The notes below the pieces were generated by a model, which searched no databases, was not told the origin of the DNA, and saw only the letters and a program-made list of their open reading frames with translations. Of a DNA stretch of 64,000 nt, positions 1-7,540 are shown one piece after another. Origin of the DNA: Rhodococcus sp. 14-1411-2a (GTDB lineage Bacteria; Actinomycetota; Actinomycetes; Mycobacteriales; Mycobacteriaceae); NCBI RefSeq assembly GCF_002259485.1, contig NZ_NPGA01000019.1:372001-436000 (forward strand), given 5' to 3'. The position numbers and the translations under genes are program-made. Within the stretch, counting starts at the first letter, position 1. Every line of letters starts with the position of its first letter.

Positions 1-689
1 TCCCTGTGGCGCATCTCACTGCCGTCTCGCACAGTGTGGACGAACTGCGATCGATGGTCGGGTCGTACGCGGACCGCGGCATCACCAACATTCTCGTACT
101 GCGAGGAGATCCCCCCGGAGATCCACTGGGCGACTGGGAGAAGCATCCGGACGGAGTCGAGTACGCCGAGGAGCTGGTCCGGTTGGTACGTGATCTCGGC
201 GACTTCCACGTCGGCGTGGCGTCGTTCCCCGAAGGTCACCACCGCGCCGCCGACCTCGAGCAGGACACCCGGTGCCTGGTCGGCAAGTTGCGGGCGGGTG
301 CCGAGTACTCGATCACTCAGATGTTCTTCGATGTGGACGACTACCTGCGCCTGCGGGACCGCGTGAGTGCGTTCGACGCCGAGCAGGGTGCCAAGCCGAT
401 CATTCCCGAGATCATGCCCATCACCTCACTTCGTTCGGTTCGCCGGATGCTCGAGCTCTCGGGCACAACGCTTCCGTCGCACCTGGACGAGAAGTTCACT
501 CGCGCAGCAGGATCCGGTCCCGAAGAGGACCGCGCCGCCGTCCGAGAGGTGGGCATCGAACTCGCCACGAACATCGGTGAGCGCCTGATCTCCGAGGGCG
601 CGCCCGGATTGCACTTCATCACCCTGAACTTCGCGCGCGCGACGCGTGAGGTATTGAGCAATCTGGGGCTCGCGGCCGCACGAGTGTGA
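1..689 (+). CDS. metF: Methylenetetrahydrofolate reductase, 5'-truncated by the window
   Basis: Reduces 5,10-methylene-THF to 5-methyl-THF for methionine synthesis. The frame is open to the left edge, so the GTG at 6 is probably an internal codon and roughly the first quarter of the gene lies outside. The visible 227 residues carry family motifs in order: LRGDPPGDP, ASFPEGH, YSITQMFFD (FAD/folate barrel) and PEIMPITS. The gene converges on the glycosyltransferase at 696, six bases away. A metF beside an lppM gene matches the mycobacterial Rv2172c/Rv2171 neighbourhood (recalled). Confidence 0.9.
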   Translation, partial: PVAHLTAVSHSVDELRSMVGSYADRGITNILVLRGDPPGDPLGDWEKHPDGVEYAEELVRLVRDLGDFHVGVASFPEGHHRAADLEQDTRCLVGKLRAGAEYSITQMFFDVDDYLRLRDRVSAFDAEQGAKPIIPEIMPITSLRSVRRMLELSGTTLPSHLDEKFTRAAGSGPEEDRAAVREVGIELATNIGERLISEGAPGLHFITLNFARATREVLSNLGLAAARV

Positions 690-695
690 GACGGG

Positions 696-1865
696 TCAGG
701 GCTCGCGGCGCGGCATCGGGCGCGACTTCCACGACAGCGAGCCACGACGCCTGCGCACGTGGGATTCCGCGACGAGGCCGACGAACGCGAGAATCGACAC
801 CGGGTGCAGCGCAGCATCGACTGCGTCGACCACCCCGAACCGCGATCCCACCTCGCTGCGCCGGGTGGACATCCGAGACACCGTTCCCGCGAGATACCCG
901 GCGAGGCCGAGGCGACGTGTGACACCCGAGGACGTGAGCGCGGTGATCGGGGGCAGTACGTACACTGCCGTCAGTGCCAGGGCCGCCGCAGCCGAACCGG
1001 CCGGTCCACCGAACTCGCTCCACAACCACCGGCTGTAGCCGGACCGCAACTCCGCGGCCGATCGGTACATCCGGCATCGGACGAACCCCGCACCCGACGC
1101 CACCGCCGTCGAGAATCCCCGTCGACGCAGAGCGCGTGCCAGATCCAGGTCCTCGGTTGCGCTCGCCGCCACGCAGCTGTGGCCCCCGATGGCGCGATAG
1201 GCGGCGGCGTCGAAGGCCATGAACTGCCCGCAGGCGACCGCCATCGACGGTGCGAGAGTGGCGTTGCCCAGAGGTACCGGAAGCGTGGACATCCACGACC
1301 AGGCGAGCAGCGGCTGGACGAGTCGCTCGACGGTGCTCTCGGCAAGTTGCTCCGGCCACGGGCACAGCAGGGAGGCGCCGCGCCGTCGCAGTACCCGGGC
1401 CGCTGCCGCCACCGCCTCCGGTTCGAGTCGCACATCGGCATCGACGAACACGATCAGCGACGTCATCGGGTCGTCCTCGTCGGCCAGTCTGGCGAGCTCG
1501 GCGCACGCTGCGGCCTTGCCGGTCCAGCCGGCCGGGGGAGCGACACCGGAGGTCACGACGCGAATCCTCGGGTCACCGTCCGCAGCCGCACGGGCAGCGG
1601 ACGCCGTTCCGTCGGTCGAATCGTCGTCGAGGACGATCACGCGCAGGTTTGTGCACGATCGTTGCCGCGTGAGGTCGCCGATCAGCGCAGGCAGCGTCGC
1701 AACCTCGTTGCGGGCGGGAATGCAGACGACGACGCGCTCGGTGACGTCGTGGTCCGGGGAGCGCAGGCTCGGCATGAACCGAGAGTTGAACACGGAGACC
1801 GCGGCCGACGCTGTCGCGAGGACGCTTGCCGTCGCCGTCGTGCGCGCGAGCAGGCGGGCTCTCAC
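696..1865 (-). CDS. Family 2 glycosyltransferase, CruG-like (carotenoid glycosyl transfer likely)
   Basis: A 389-aa membrane-linked GT-A enzyme. Near the N-terminus come a hydrophobic segment, the nucleotide-sugar region CIPARNE and DDDSTDGT, a VDADV metal-binding motif, the TEDLDLARAL acid region and RWLW. More hydrophobic helices follow at the C-terminus. The GTG start at 1865 overlaps the lppM stop by 4 bases (GTGA), so it is preferred over the longer open frame upstream. Architecture resembles cyanobacterial CruG (carotenoid 2'-O-glycosyltransferase), and a CruF-like hydratase lies two genes upstream. Inference: it glycosylates the hydroxyl made by that hydratase. A role in another glycolipid cannot be excluded. 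Confidence 0.75.
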   Translation of the reverse strand: MRARLLARTTATASVLATASAAVSVFNSRFMPSLRSPDHDVTERVVVCIPARNEVATLPALIGDLTRQRSCTNLRVIVLDDDSTDGTASAARAAADGDPRIRVVTSGVAPPAGWTGKAAACAELARLADEDDPMTSLIVFVDADVRLEPEAVAAAARVLRRRGASLLCPWPEQLAESTVERLVQPLLAWSWMSTLPVPLGNATLAPSMAVACGQFMAFDAAAYRAIGGHSCVAASATEDLDLARALRRRGFSTAVASGAGFVRCRMYRSAAELRSGYSRWLWSEFGGPAGSAAAALALTAVYVLPPITALTSSGVTRRLGLAGYLAGTVSRMSTRRSEVGSRFGVVDAVDAALHPVSILAFVGLVAESHVRRRRGSLSWKSRPMPRREP

Positions 1866-2617
1866 ACAGACGTTCTGTCGGTGGAGCTTCCGGAGTCGGT
1901 GTTGCGCGACCCGCGGCCCCGCAGCGGTGGGTTGCGCGACACCCATGCCATGGCCCCGACGATGGCCGCGACGCCGACGGTCACGCCGCCCACGATGCCG
2001 GCCCAGCCGGCGAAGCTGCGGGTGTTGGGATCGGGATAGTTGACCTCGGCGCGCAGCGAGGTGACCTCGCCCGCAGGCAACTTCCACGAGATCGAGTTGT
2101 CGCTCTCGCGGGTGCCGTTGGTGGTGCCGATGCGGGCCGGGAACGCGATGGTGAACTGTACGTCCGAGCCCTGCACCGGAACGGAGGAAAGATCGGCGTT
2201 GCCTGCCAGAGTGACGGTGTCACCCGAGCGCTGCAGCGTCAGCTGGAACGATCCGGCCGCGTTCTGGAAGATCGAGCCGAGGGTCTGCACGTCGCCGAAC
2301 GACAGATCGTCGAAGATGGCCTGCGACCCGACGTATCCGTCCTGGTTGTACGGCTCGACGCGAACCTTGTCCTCGATCGAGGAGGGCACCACCAGTTCCG
2401 GGCCGGTGTCGGAGTCCGATGTCGGCACGCTGGCAGCCACGATCTGACCCGCGACGCGGTCGTTCGCCGACACGCCCATCGTGACCTGCACACGCAGGCA
2501 ACCGGCCAGCATCGGCGCGACCAGCAGCGCCAGCGCGACCACCGAGAGAACGCGGCGGCGGTGGGTTCGATGAGATGTTCGCGATGTCGACTGCACAGCG
2601 ACATCGTGCCAGGACAT
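1862..2617 (-). CDS. lppM: LppM-family lipoprotein (DUF3153)
   Basis: A 251-aa envelope protein. It has a basic N-terminus, a hydrophobic stretch ending in the lipobox LAGC (about residues 37-40), a beta-rich DUF3153-type ectodomain, a C-terminal transmembrane helix near residues 203-222 and a short basic cytoplasmic tail. Mycobacterial LppM is a surface lipoprotein implicated in phagosome interaction (family knowledge). The start lies 27 bases after the CruF-like stop and the stop overlaps the glycosyltransferase start. It sits inside a carotenoid operon, but its place beside metF and the GNAT gene is the ancestral one, so it need not act on carotenoids. Confidence 0.8.
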   Translation of the reverse strand: MSWHDVAVQSTSRTSHRTHRRRVLSVVALALLVAPMLAGCLRVQVTMGVSANDRVAGQIVAASVPTSDSDTGPELVVPSSIEDKVRVEPYNQDGYVGSQAIFDDLSFGDVQTLGSIFQNAAGSFQLTLQRSGDTVTLAGNADLSSVPVQGSDVQFTIAFPARIGTTNGTRESDNSISWKLPAGEVTSLRAEVNYPDPNTRSFAGWAGIVGGVTVGVAAIVGAMAWVSRNPPLRGRGSRNTDSGSSTDRTSV

Positions 2618-2644
2618 CGAGGTGATGTCAGTCGGCAGGGGTTG

Positions 2645-3487
2645 TCAGCGAGGCGTGTCGGTACCGGAGCGATCGACGGCCGCACGCGGTCCGGCCCCGA
2701 GTGGTCGGTCGCGACGGGCAATCCACACCAGGGGGATGCCGACGAGGCCCATGACGACGAACCCGTACACCGCCGAGTATCGGAGTTCCGGACCGTCGAG
2801 GAACACCGCGTGCGCGAGCGCCGACCCCAGCCACGTCCACAGGAACAACCCGATGGGCACCGCGTCGTCGGATGGCTGTGGGCGACCGACGGCGCGGTCG
2901 ATCGATTCCATCACCGCGGCCATCAGGGTGGCCACCACCAGCCAGCCGAGGTAGTTGGTGAGCGGAATCGACGGCACCCCGGGCAGCCCGGCGGAACCGG
3001 CAGTCCAGGTCCACTGTCCGTCGGTGACCATCTGCGGATCGAGATACAGGTCCCAACCGACCATCCCCACCGCGACCGCCACGATTCGGAGTGCGGTGGC
3101 GCGTACCTGCGTCGTATCGAGACGGCGAACGACGAAGGTCACGGCACACCAGATCGGATAGAACCCGGCCGTCCACGCCAGGGGAACCACGACAGGCACC
3201 TCGAACAGGCTCGGGCCCAAGCGATTCTGCGCGTAGAAGTATTCGCCGAACGGGATGCCGGTGGCCGTGCCGACGAGTTCGGACGCGAACCCGGTACCTG
3301 CGGTCACGACGACGAGAATGGTGGCCCATACGATGCCGCGATTGAGTGCCGCGTGCAGGATCGACGCGAGCGCGAGCAGGGCCACCACCGCCACCGTCAC
3401 CACGTCTCTGGTCGATCCCGACACCAAGGGGTAGAGGATCTGGCAGCCCACGGCAGCGGCAGCCACGACGATCGGCGCAACCTTCAT
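2645..3487 (-). CDS. cruF: CruF-like carotenoid 1',2'-hydratase (DUF422 family)
   Basis: A 280-aa polytopic membrane protein with about seven hydrophobic helices and family signatures such as PFGEYFY, MVGWDLYLDPQMV and TNYLGW. DUF422 proteins hydrate the terminal psi-end double bond of carotenoids, giving a 1'-hydroxyl group. The ATG at 3487 overlaps the stop of the CrtO-like gene by 4 bases (ATGA), which fixes the start. With the ketolase upstream and the glycosyltransferase downstream, the expected product chemistry is a 1'-hydroxy, 4-keto monocyclic carotenoid glycoside of the kind reported from rhodococci. The substrate is inferred. Confidence 0.78.
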   Translation of the reverse strand: MKVAPIVVAAAAVGCQILYPLVSGSTRDVVTVAVVALLALASILHAALNRGIVWATILVVVTAGTGFASELVGTATGIPFGEYFYAQNRLGPSLFEVPVVVPLAWTAGFYPIWCAVTFVVRRLDTTQVRATALRIVAVAVGMVGWDLYLDPQMVTDGQWTWTAGSAGLPGVPSIPLTNYLGWLVVATLMAAVMESIDRAVGRPQPSDDAVPIGLFLWTWLGSALAHAVFLDGPELRYSAVYGFVVMGLVGIPLVWIARRDRPLGAGPRAAVDRSGTDTPR

Positions 3488-5091
3488 AGCCGTTTCCTTC
3501 CGAAGAACGTGCGACGGCGGGCGGCGCGGGCGTCGGCGATCGCGATCCGCGCCGCCGAACGACCACTGGCCGCTGTGACCCCTCCGCCGGGATGGGTCGA
3601 TGCGCCGGTGAGATAGAGCCCGTCTGCACCGGGGACCCGATGTCCGGCCAGTTGAGGATGCGGTCGCCACATCATCATCTGGTCCAGCGACATGTCCAGA
3701 TGCATGATGTTGCCTCCGACCAGACCGAGCTCCCGCTCGATGTCGGGTGGCGACTGAACGAACCGATCCAGCACCGATCCTGCGAAACCGGGTGCGTATC
3801 GGTCCAGTTCGGCCACGATCCGATCCGCCTCGAACTCGGCCAACGAGCGCTCGCCGGGAACATCCGATCGCCACTGTCTGCCGTCGGCGAGGGTGTGGGG
3901 ATGCCACTGCGACCACAGAGAGATCTGGTGCTGTCCCGGCGGCGCGATGGTGGGATCGAGCGCGCTGAAGGACATCCCCAGCACAGCCGGGGTGGGCGGC
4001 AGATCGCCTGCCAGCGCGTGCCCGTGTGCCAACCGCAGTTGGCTGCGGTCGCGTACCAGCAGCGCCAGACCGTGGGTGCCGTCCTCGATCCGGTCCGCGC
4101 TCGGGAACGTCGGAAGGGCGTCGGTGGCCAGTCTGACCGCGGCACCGATCCCGGGCCCCACCCGAATGGTGCTGCGCCACCGCGCGAGCTGCGCCGAGTC
4201 GTGGCCGCCGGCTGCCAGCAGGTCGAGGGTGGTCACGATGTGGCAACCGGCCACGACGATGCGGCTGTCGATCTCCCGTCCCGACGCGGTCCTGGTGGTC
4301 CAGCCGTGTGGGCGGCGTACGAGCGAGGTCACGGCGTCGCCGAGCGTCAGTTCGGCGCCGTCGCGCTGTAGCCGAGCGATCATCGCCTCGGTCAGCGCGC
4401 CGCTACCGCCGACGGCGCGGCCCGGCGGAAGGGTGTGCATGAGGGCAGCGAAGCCGACCATCGGTGCGGTACCCGGCTCGGACATCGGCGGACCCGACTG
4501 TGCGCCGAACCACGCGAGTGCGGCCTTGAGTCGTTCGCTCGAGAACATCTCGTCCAGCAGGGAATCGCCGGTGGCCAGGAATTCCCGCGAGAGCATGCTG
4601 CCGCCGTCGGGCGCGCCGAGGCCCCAGAAGGATCGGAGCAGTTTCGCCCCGGTTGGTGGTCCGCCGAACGCACGCATGGTGCGTTCGCTGCGGGGACCCC
4701 AGACGGAGACGAAGGTGCGGTAGGCGCGTGCGTCGGCTGTGCCGCAGGCAGCGGCGATGGAGTCGCAGGTTCGGTCGAGATCGCGGTGGAAGACGATGCC
4801 GCGTTCGTCGGTGCCGACGGCCCCAGGCGCGAACGCCCAGGGATCGCAGTCGATGTAGCGCAGACCGAAGTCGGCGAGTCCGAGCTCCTCGATGATGCCG
4901 GTGTGACGAATCATGATGTGCGCCGACGAACCACGGTCCACACGGTGGCCGGGAAAGCGTTCCACCGTCGACACCGCGCCACCGGCAACGGAGTCGCGCT
5001 CGAGAACCTCGACCGACATGCCGGCGTCGGTCAGGTAACAGGCAGAGGTCAGGGCATTGTGGCCGGAGCCCACCACCACAGCATCGATCAC
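3484..5091 (-). CDS. crtO: CrtO-like carotenoid ketolase / FAD-dependent carotenoid oxidoreductase
   Basis: A 535-aa flavoprotein of the phytoene-desaturase superfamily. It has an N-terminal dinucleotide fold (VVVGSGHNALTSACYL, then EVLERD and GGAVST). The C-terminus ends in a family-type FAD-closing segment (ADGLYLTGASTHPGGGVT). Length and the SSAHIMIRH region fit CrtO-type 4-ketolases better than CrtI, but the reaction cannot be proved from sequence. The GTG start at 5091 is 4 bases past the GNAT stop and the stop overlaps the CruF-like start, so all three are co-transcribed. No crtE, crtB or lycopene cyclase lies in the window, so the backbone must be made elsewhere. Confidence 0.72.
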   Translation of the reverse strand: MIDAVVVGSGHNALTSACYLTDAGMSVEVLERDSVAGGAVSTVERFPGHRVDRGSSAHIMIRHTGIIEELGLADFGLRYIDCDPWAFAPGAVGTDERGIVFHRDLDRTCDSIAAACGTADARAYRTFVSVWGPRSERTMRAFGGPPTGAKLLRSFWGLGAPDGGSMLSREFLATGDSLLDEMFSSERLKAALAWFGAQSGPPMSEPGTAPMVGFAALMHTLPPGRAVGGSGALTEAMIARLQRDGAELTLGDAVTSLVRRPHGWTTRTASGREIDSRIVVAGCHIVTTLDLLAAGGHDSAQLARWRSTIRVGPGIGAAVRLATDALPTFPSADRIEDGTHGLALLVRDRSQLRLAHGHALAGDLPPTPAVLGMSFSALDPTIAPPGQHQISLWSQWHPHTLADGRQWRSDVPGERSLAEFEADRIVAELDRYAPGFAGSVLDRFVQSPPDIERELGLVGGNIMHLDMSLDQMMMWRPHPQLAGHRVPGADGLYLTGASTHPGGGVTAASGRSAARIAIADARAARRRTFFGRKRL

Positions 5092-5095
5092 ACCC

Positions 5096-5713
5096 TCAGG
5101 CTACTGGCCCGTCGAGAGGCAACCGGCGGGCCAGGACTGCGAAGGGGCGTCGGTCACCGGCGAACGTGAAGTCGCGTAGTACGTCCGCGAAGCCGAGCCG
5201 CCGGTACAGCCGCCAGGCTCGATTGTCCTCCTCCGATACCTCGGGTGTGGACAACATCACGTTCTGCGCGGAAACGCCGTCGAGCAGACGGCTGCACAGC
5301 CGTCCGCCGAGGCCGTGCCCCTGAGCGCTCGGCAGGACGTGCAACTCGGTGAGCTCGAAGTAGTCGTCGAGCGTGGCCTCGACGTTCTGTGGGGAATGCC
5401 CCGTGCGTCGCAAACCGTCGCGAACCTGTTGATGCCACCACTGGTGCGCGGCACCGTCGTAGCCGTATGCCACGGCGACCAGGGAATCGGGTTGTGTCGG
5501 GTCGGTGTTCGGGAGCAGTGCACCGACTGCTCGCCAGCCCGGCCGGTGCAGATGTTCGCTCCACATCGGTGCTCTGCTCTGTTCGGTTCCACGCGGATAG
5601 CCCATGGCCTCGACGTAGATGGACAGTGCCTCGAACAGCCGCTGGCGGAATTCCGGGGGCGTCAGATCGACCAGGTACGGCGTTGTCTGCGCATCGGTGA
5701 CGACTGTTCTCAA
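5096..5713 (-). CDS. GNAT-family N-acetyltransferase
   Basis: About 205 aa. The acetyl-CoA fold is seen in LTELHVLPSAQGHGLGGRL (motif A) and the RAWRLYRRLGFADV tail. The frame is open to 5920, but the usual family length and a GAAGAAAGG purine tract directly upstream favour the TTG at 5713; this start is tentative. It is the first gene of the operon with crtO, cruF, lppM and the glycosyltransferase. It corresponds by position to mycobacterial Rv2170 (recalled). The substrate is unknown. A perfect LexA-type palindrome lies 45-62 bases upstream of the start. Confidence 0.8.
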   Translation of the reverse strand: MRTVVTDAQTTPYLVDLTPPEFRQRLFEALSIYVEAMGYPRGTEQSRAPMWSEHLHRPGWRAVGALLPNTDPTQPDSLVAVAYGYDGAAHQWWHQQVRDGLRRTGHSPQNVEATLDDYFELTELHVLPSAQGHGLGGRLCSRLLDGVSAQNVMLSTPEVSEEDNRAWRLYRRLGFADVLRDFTFAGDRRPFAVLARRLPLDGPVA

Positions 5714-5743
5714 CCTTTCTTCGGAAACTTGTCGGTGGGCACA

Positions 5744-5749
5744 GCTATA
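5744..5749 (-). promoter_or_regulatory. Candidate -10 (TATAGC) for the GNAT-carotenoid operon
   Basis: Read on the minus strand, TATAGC lies about 30 bases upstream of the TTG start. The SOS-type palindrome lies immediately upstream of it, where -35 and spacer sequence would be. No good -35 hexamer is visible, as is common in actinobacteria. Confidence 0.4.
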
Positions 5750-5757
5750 TTGAATGT

Positions 5758-5775
5758 GTCGAACGGGTGTTCGAC
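5758..5775. promoter_or_regulatory. LexA/SOS-type operator
   Basis: The sequence GTCGAAC-GGGT-GTTCGAC is a perfect inverted repeat and matches the actinobacterial LexA consensus TCGAAC-N4-GTTCGA. It lies between the divergent GNAT operon and the HEPN gene. It directly abuts the candidate -10 of the GNAT side and is 135 bases from the HEPN start. LexA control is inferred from the match. Confidence 0.65.
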
Positions 5776-5909
5776 AATCGGGGCCGAGTGCGCCGGTGGT
5801 TCCGGCTCGGATCCTCGAGTCGGATTCTCCGGAGTTCGACTGTAAGGCTTCGCCACGGTTCCGGCCGCGCCAGGTGCGCGCCGGAGATTCGAACTGGAGG
5901 TGTTCGAGT

Positions 5910-6365
5910 ATGACGATCACGAAGGCATTCGATGCCGGAGTGCGGTCGCCGGTGTCGCGTCAGGCTCAGGTTCTGTTGGGTCGAGCGGATGCTCTGCTGT
6001 CCGAGTCCATCGGGGAGAGCAATGCCGGAGATCGATTTCTCGGCAGCTACGCCGCCGCACTGAAAGGCGCGGCAGCGGTACTCGCGTCGTTGCCGAACTC
6101 GATCGGAGCGCGTCCTCGTTCACGCAGCGCGTGGGTGTTGATGGCGAAGGCGGCACCGGAACTCGCAGTCTGGGCCGACTACTTCGCGTCCTTCTCGGCC
6201 ACCCGGGCTGCAGTCGAGGCCGGTGCGTCGAGCACGATCGACGATCTCGATGCCGACGATTTCCAGCGGCACGTCGGTCGTTTTCTGAACTCCGTCGAGG
6301 ATCGACTCGGCGGGCAGGGGCGTTTCGCGTCCGTCGACCCGATGACCGCACCCTTGTCGGCGTAG
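5910..6365 (+). CDS. SAV_6107-family HEPN-domain protein
   Basis: A 151-aa mostly helical soluble protein (visible: RADALLSESIGESNAGDRFLG, helix-rich AKAAPELAVWADYF). It resembles the actinobacterial SAV_6107 family assigned to the HEPN fold. The canonical RNase motif Rx4-6H is not obvious, so no catalytic role is claimed. The ATG at 5910 has the ribosome site CTGGAGG at 5894-5900. It is divergent from the GNAT operon and shares the SOS-box intergenic region of 196 bases. No antitoxin-like partner is adjacent. Confidence 0.65.
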   Translation: MTITKAFDAGVRSPVSRQAQVLLGRADALLSESIGESNAGDRFLGSYAAALKGAAAVLASLPNSIGARPRSRSAWVLMAKAAPELAVWADYFASFSATRAAVEAGASSTIDDLDADDFQRHVGRFLNSVEDRLGGQGRFASVDPMTAPLSA

Positions 6366-6542
6366 CTCACACAGCTGGACGTCAGCCGACAATCGCCACG
6401 TCATGCGGTGTTCGCACGGAGTTTTCGGCACGTGCGTCTCGAAAACTTCGGTGTTTCTCAGGAACACATCGACCGAGTAGGTGGTAAGCGGCCGATTCAG
6501 CTCGTATCATCGACAACAGGTAGCCGCCAAGGTCAGCTTCCC

Positions 6543-6564
6543 GTCGTTTCGTAACCGAAACGAC
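6543..6564. repeat. 9-bp perfect inverted repeat upstream of the DUF3040 gene
   Basis: GTCGTTTCG and CGAAACGAC flank a TAAC loop, 28 bases before the DUF3040 start. It could be an RNA hairpin in the leader or a protein-binding dyad. No T tract follows. The remaining 226-base gap (6366-6592) shows nothing else I can assign. Confidence 0.45.
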
Positions 6565-6592
6565 CTTCAATATCTGTGCAGGGGGAGGTACC

Positions 6593-7030
6593 GTGCCACT
6601 CTCCGAGCACGAGCAGCGCATGCTCGATCAGATCGAGAGCGCTCTCTACGCCGAGGATCCCAAATTCGCGTCTCATGTGAGGGGCGGTCGCGTACGCGCG
6701 GCGTCGAGCAGGAGGCGCTTTCAGGCTGCCGCGCTGTTCGTAGTGGGACTCGTGTTGCTCGTCGCCGGTGTTGCATTGTCGACGAACAGTTTGGCTTTTC
6801 TCGTCGTCAGTCTCATCGGCTTTTTGTTGATGTTCGGTGCCGGGGCACTGTTCCTGTTCGGCGGTTCCAGCAAGGGAGCCGCAGCGTCGCAGGACGAAGG
6901 CAGCACAGCCAACGATGCTGCCGAGACCTCCGGGCGTTCTACCGGACAGAAATCGAAGGGTGGTCGCAAGGGCGGCAGCTTCACCTCTCGCATGGAAGAT
7001 CGGTTCCGTAAGAGGTTCGAGCAGGACTGA
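6593..7030 (+). CDS. DUF3040 membrane protein
   Basis: 145 aa. A conserved cytosolic N-terminus (PLSEHEQRMLDQIESALYAEDP) precedes two transmembrane helices at about residues 45-65 and 67-90, then a low-complexity, basic C-terminal tail. This is the Rv2169c-type protein found just upstream of mraZ in mycobacteria and relatives; function unknown. The GTG at 6593 follows a strong GGGGGAGG site at 6580-6587. A terminator 56 bases after the stop separates it from mraZ. Confidence 0.85.
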   Translation: MPLSEHEQRMLDQIESALYAEDPKFASHVRGGRVRAASSRRRFQAAALFVVGLVLLVAGVALSTNSLAFLVVSLIGFLLMFGAGALFLFGGSSKGAAASQDEGSTANDAAETSGRSTGQKSKGGRKGGSFTSRMEDRFRKRFEQD

Positions 7031-7085
7031 ATCGACCGGGTTACATCGAACCGGCTCGTCTCGACAACTTCACGCGTCGACGTAG

Positions 7086-7117
7086 AACAGCATCTCACCC
7101 TCGGGTGAGGTGCTGTT
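7086..7117 (+). terminator. Intrinsic terminator after the DUF3040 gene
   Basis: A 15-bp stem (arms 7086-7100 and 7103-7117, one G-T pair) with a two-base apex is followed by the T-rich GTCGTTTTCT. It isolates the DUF3040 transcript from mraZ. Confidence 0.8.
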
Positions 7118-7192
7118 GTCGTTTTCTGCCCGCGAACAGACGCCGCAGAATTGCCTGCAGCCCTCCGCTCCGCGTCGAGGGCCGGCTCGAAC

Positions 7193-7210
7193 ACTCCCGT
7201 GCACGGGAGT
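7193..7210. repeat. 18-bp perfect palindrome
   Basis: ACTCCCGTGCACGGGAGT reads the same on both strands. It lies 12 bases from the edge of the CCCAC array. It could be a dimeric repressor site or a short cruciform/hairpin; it has no T tract, so it is not a convincing terminator. Confidence 0.55.
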
Positions 7211-7222
7211 TCTGGGATCCCT

Positions 7223-7278
7223 CCCCGACACTCCCCACTTTCACCCACATTCCCCACTTCTCCCCACCAAGGCCCCAC
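7223..7278 (-). promoter_or_regulatory. Inverted array of MraZ-box-like repeats
   Basis: On the minus strand GTGGG recurs at 7278-7274, 7267-7263, 7257-7253, 7248-7244 and 7238-7234, with a degenerate GTCGGG next. Step sizes are 11, 10, 9, 10 and 10 bases, the helical phasing of MraZ boxes. It is oriented opposite to the promoter-proximal boxes at 7484-7508 and lies about 206 bases from them. Binding by MraZ is inferred from motif and phasing only. Confidence 0.5.
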
Positions 7279-7477
7279 TGAAGGGCTGAGATCTGCGTCC
7301 AACCGCCACACCCGACGTCGAGGTGCTGCTCAGACGGCTGCAGTGGTGGACCCAAGGGCCGTCGCTCCCGAATCGAACCGGCGATATCACCCGCGGCATC
7401 GCTGCCGAAGCAGCCGATCTTGTGCACGCTGAGCTGCATGAATGTCACTTTGGCCAAAGTTTTCCGGCGGCGGATGG

Positions 7478-7508
7478 TTCGAAGTGGGGGAGAGTGGGGT
7501 AAAGTGGT
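7478..7508 (+). promoter_or_regulatory. mraZ promoter with triple MraZ box
   Basis: Direct repeats GTGGG (7484-7488), GTGGG (7494-7498) and GTGGT (7504-7508) are spaced exactly 10 bases, the standard layout of an MraZ operator. They fill the spacer and -10 of a plausible promoter: TTCGAA at 7478-7483, a 16-base spacer, TAAAGT at 7500-7505. This predicts autorepression of the division cluster by MraZ. Confidence 0.75.
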
Positions 7509-7540
7509 CCGCAGCGGAGAGTCGAGGCTGGAGGTGGCGA

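Larger units (their letters stand above)
7118..7477. other. Non-coding region upstream of mraZ
   Basis: No credible gene is seen. The region holds an 18-bp perfect palindrome (7193-7210), a small GGGATCCC palindrome (7214-7221) and a phased CCCAC array (7223-7278). About 200 bases without recognisable motifs follow, before the mraZ promoter. An open minus-strand frame across it is low-complexity and was rejected. Confidence 0.6.

Noticed and set aside
7095-7457. Minus-strand open frame over the mraZ upstream region
   Set aside because: Its codons are produced by the phased GTGGG repeats and the terminator hairpin; no ribosome site or conserved pattern.
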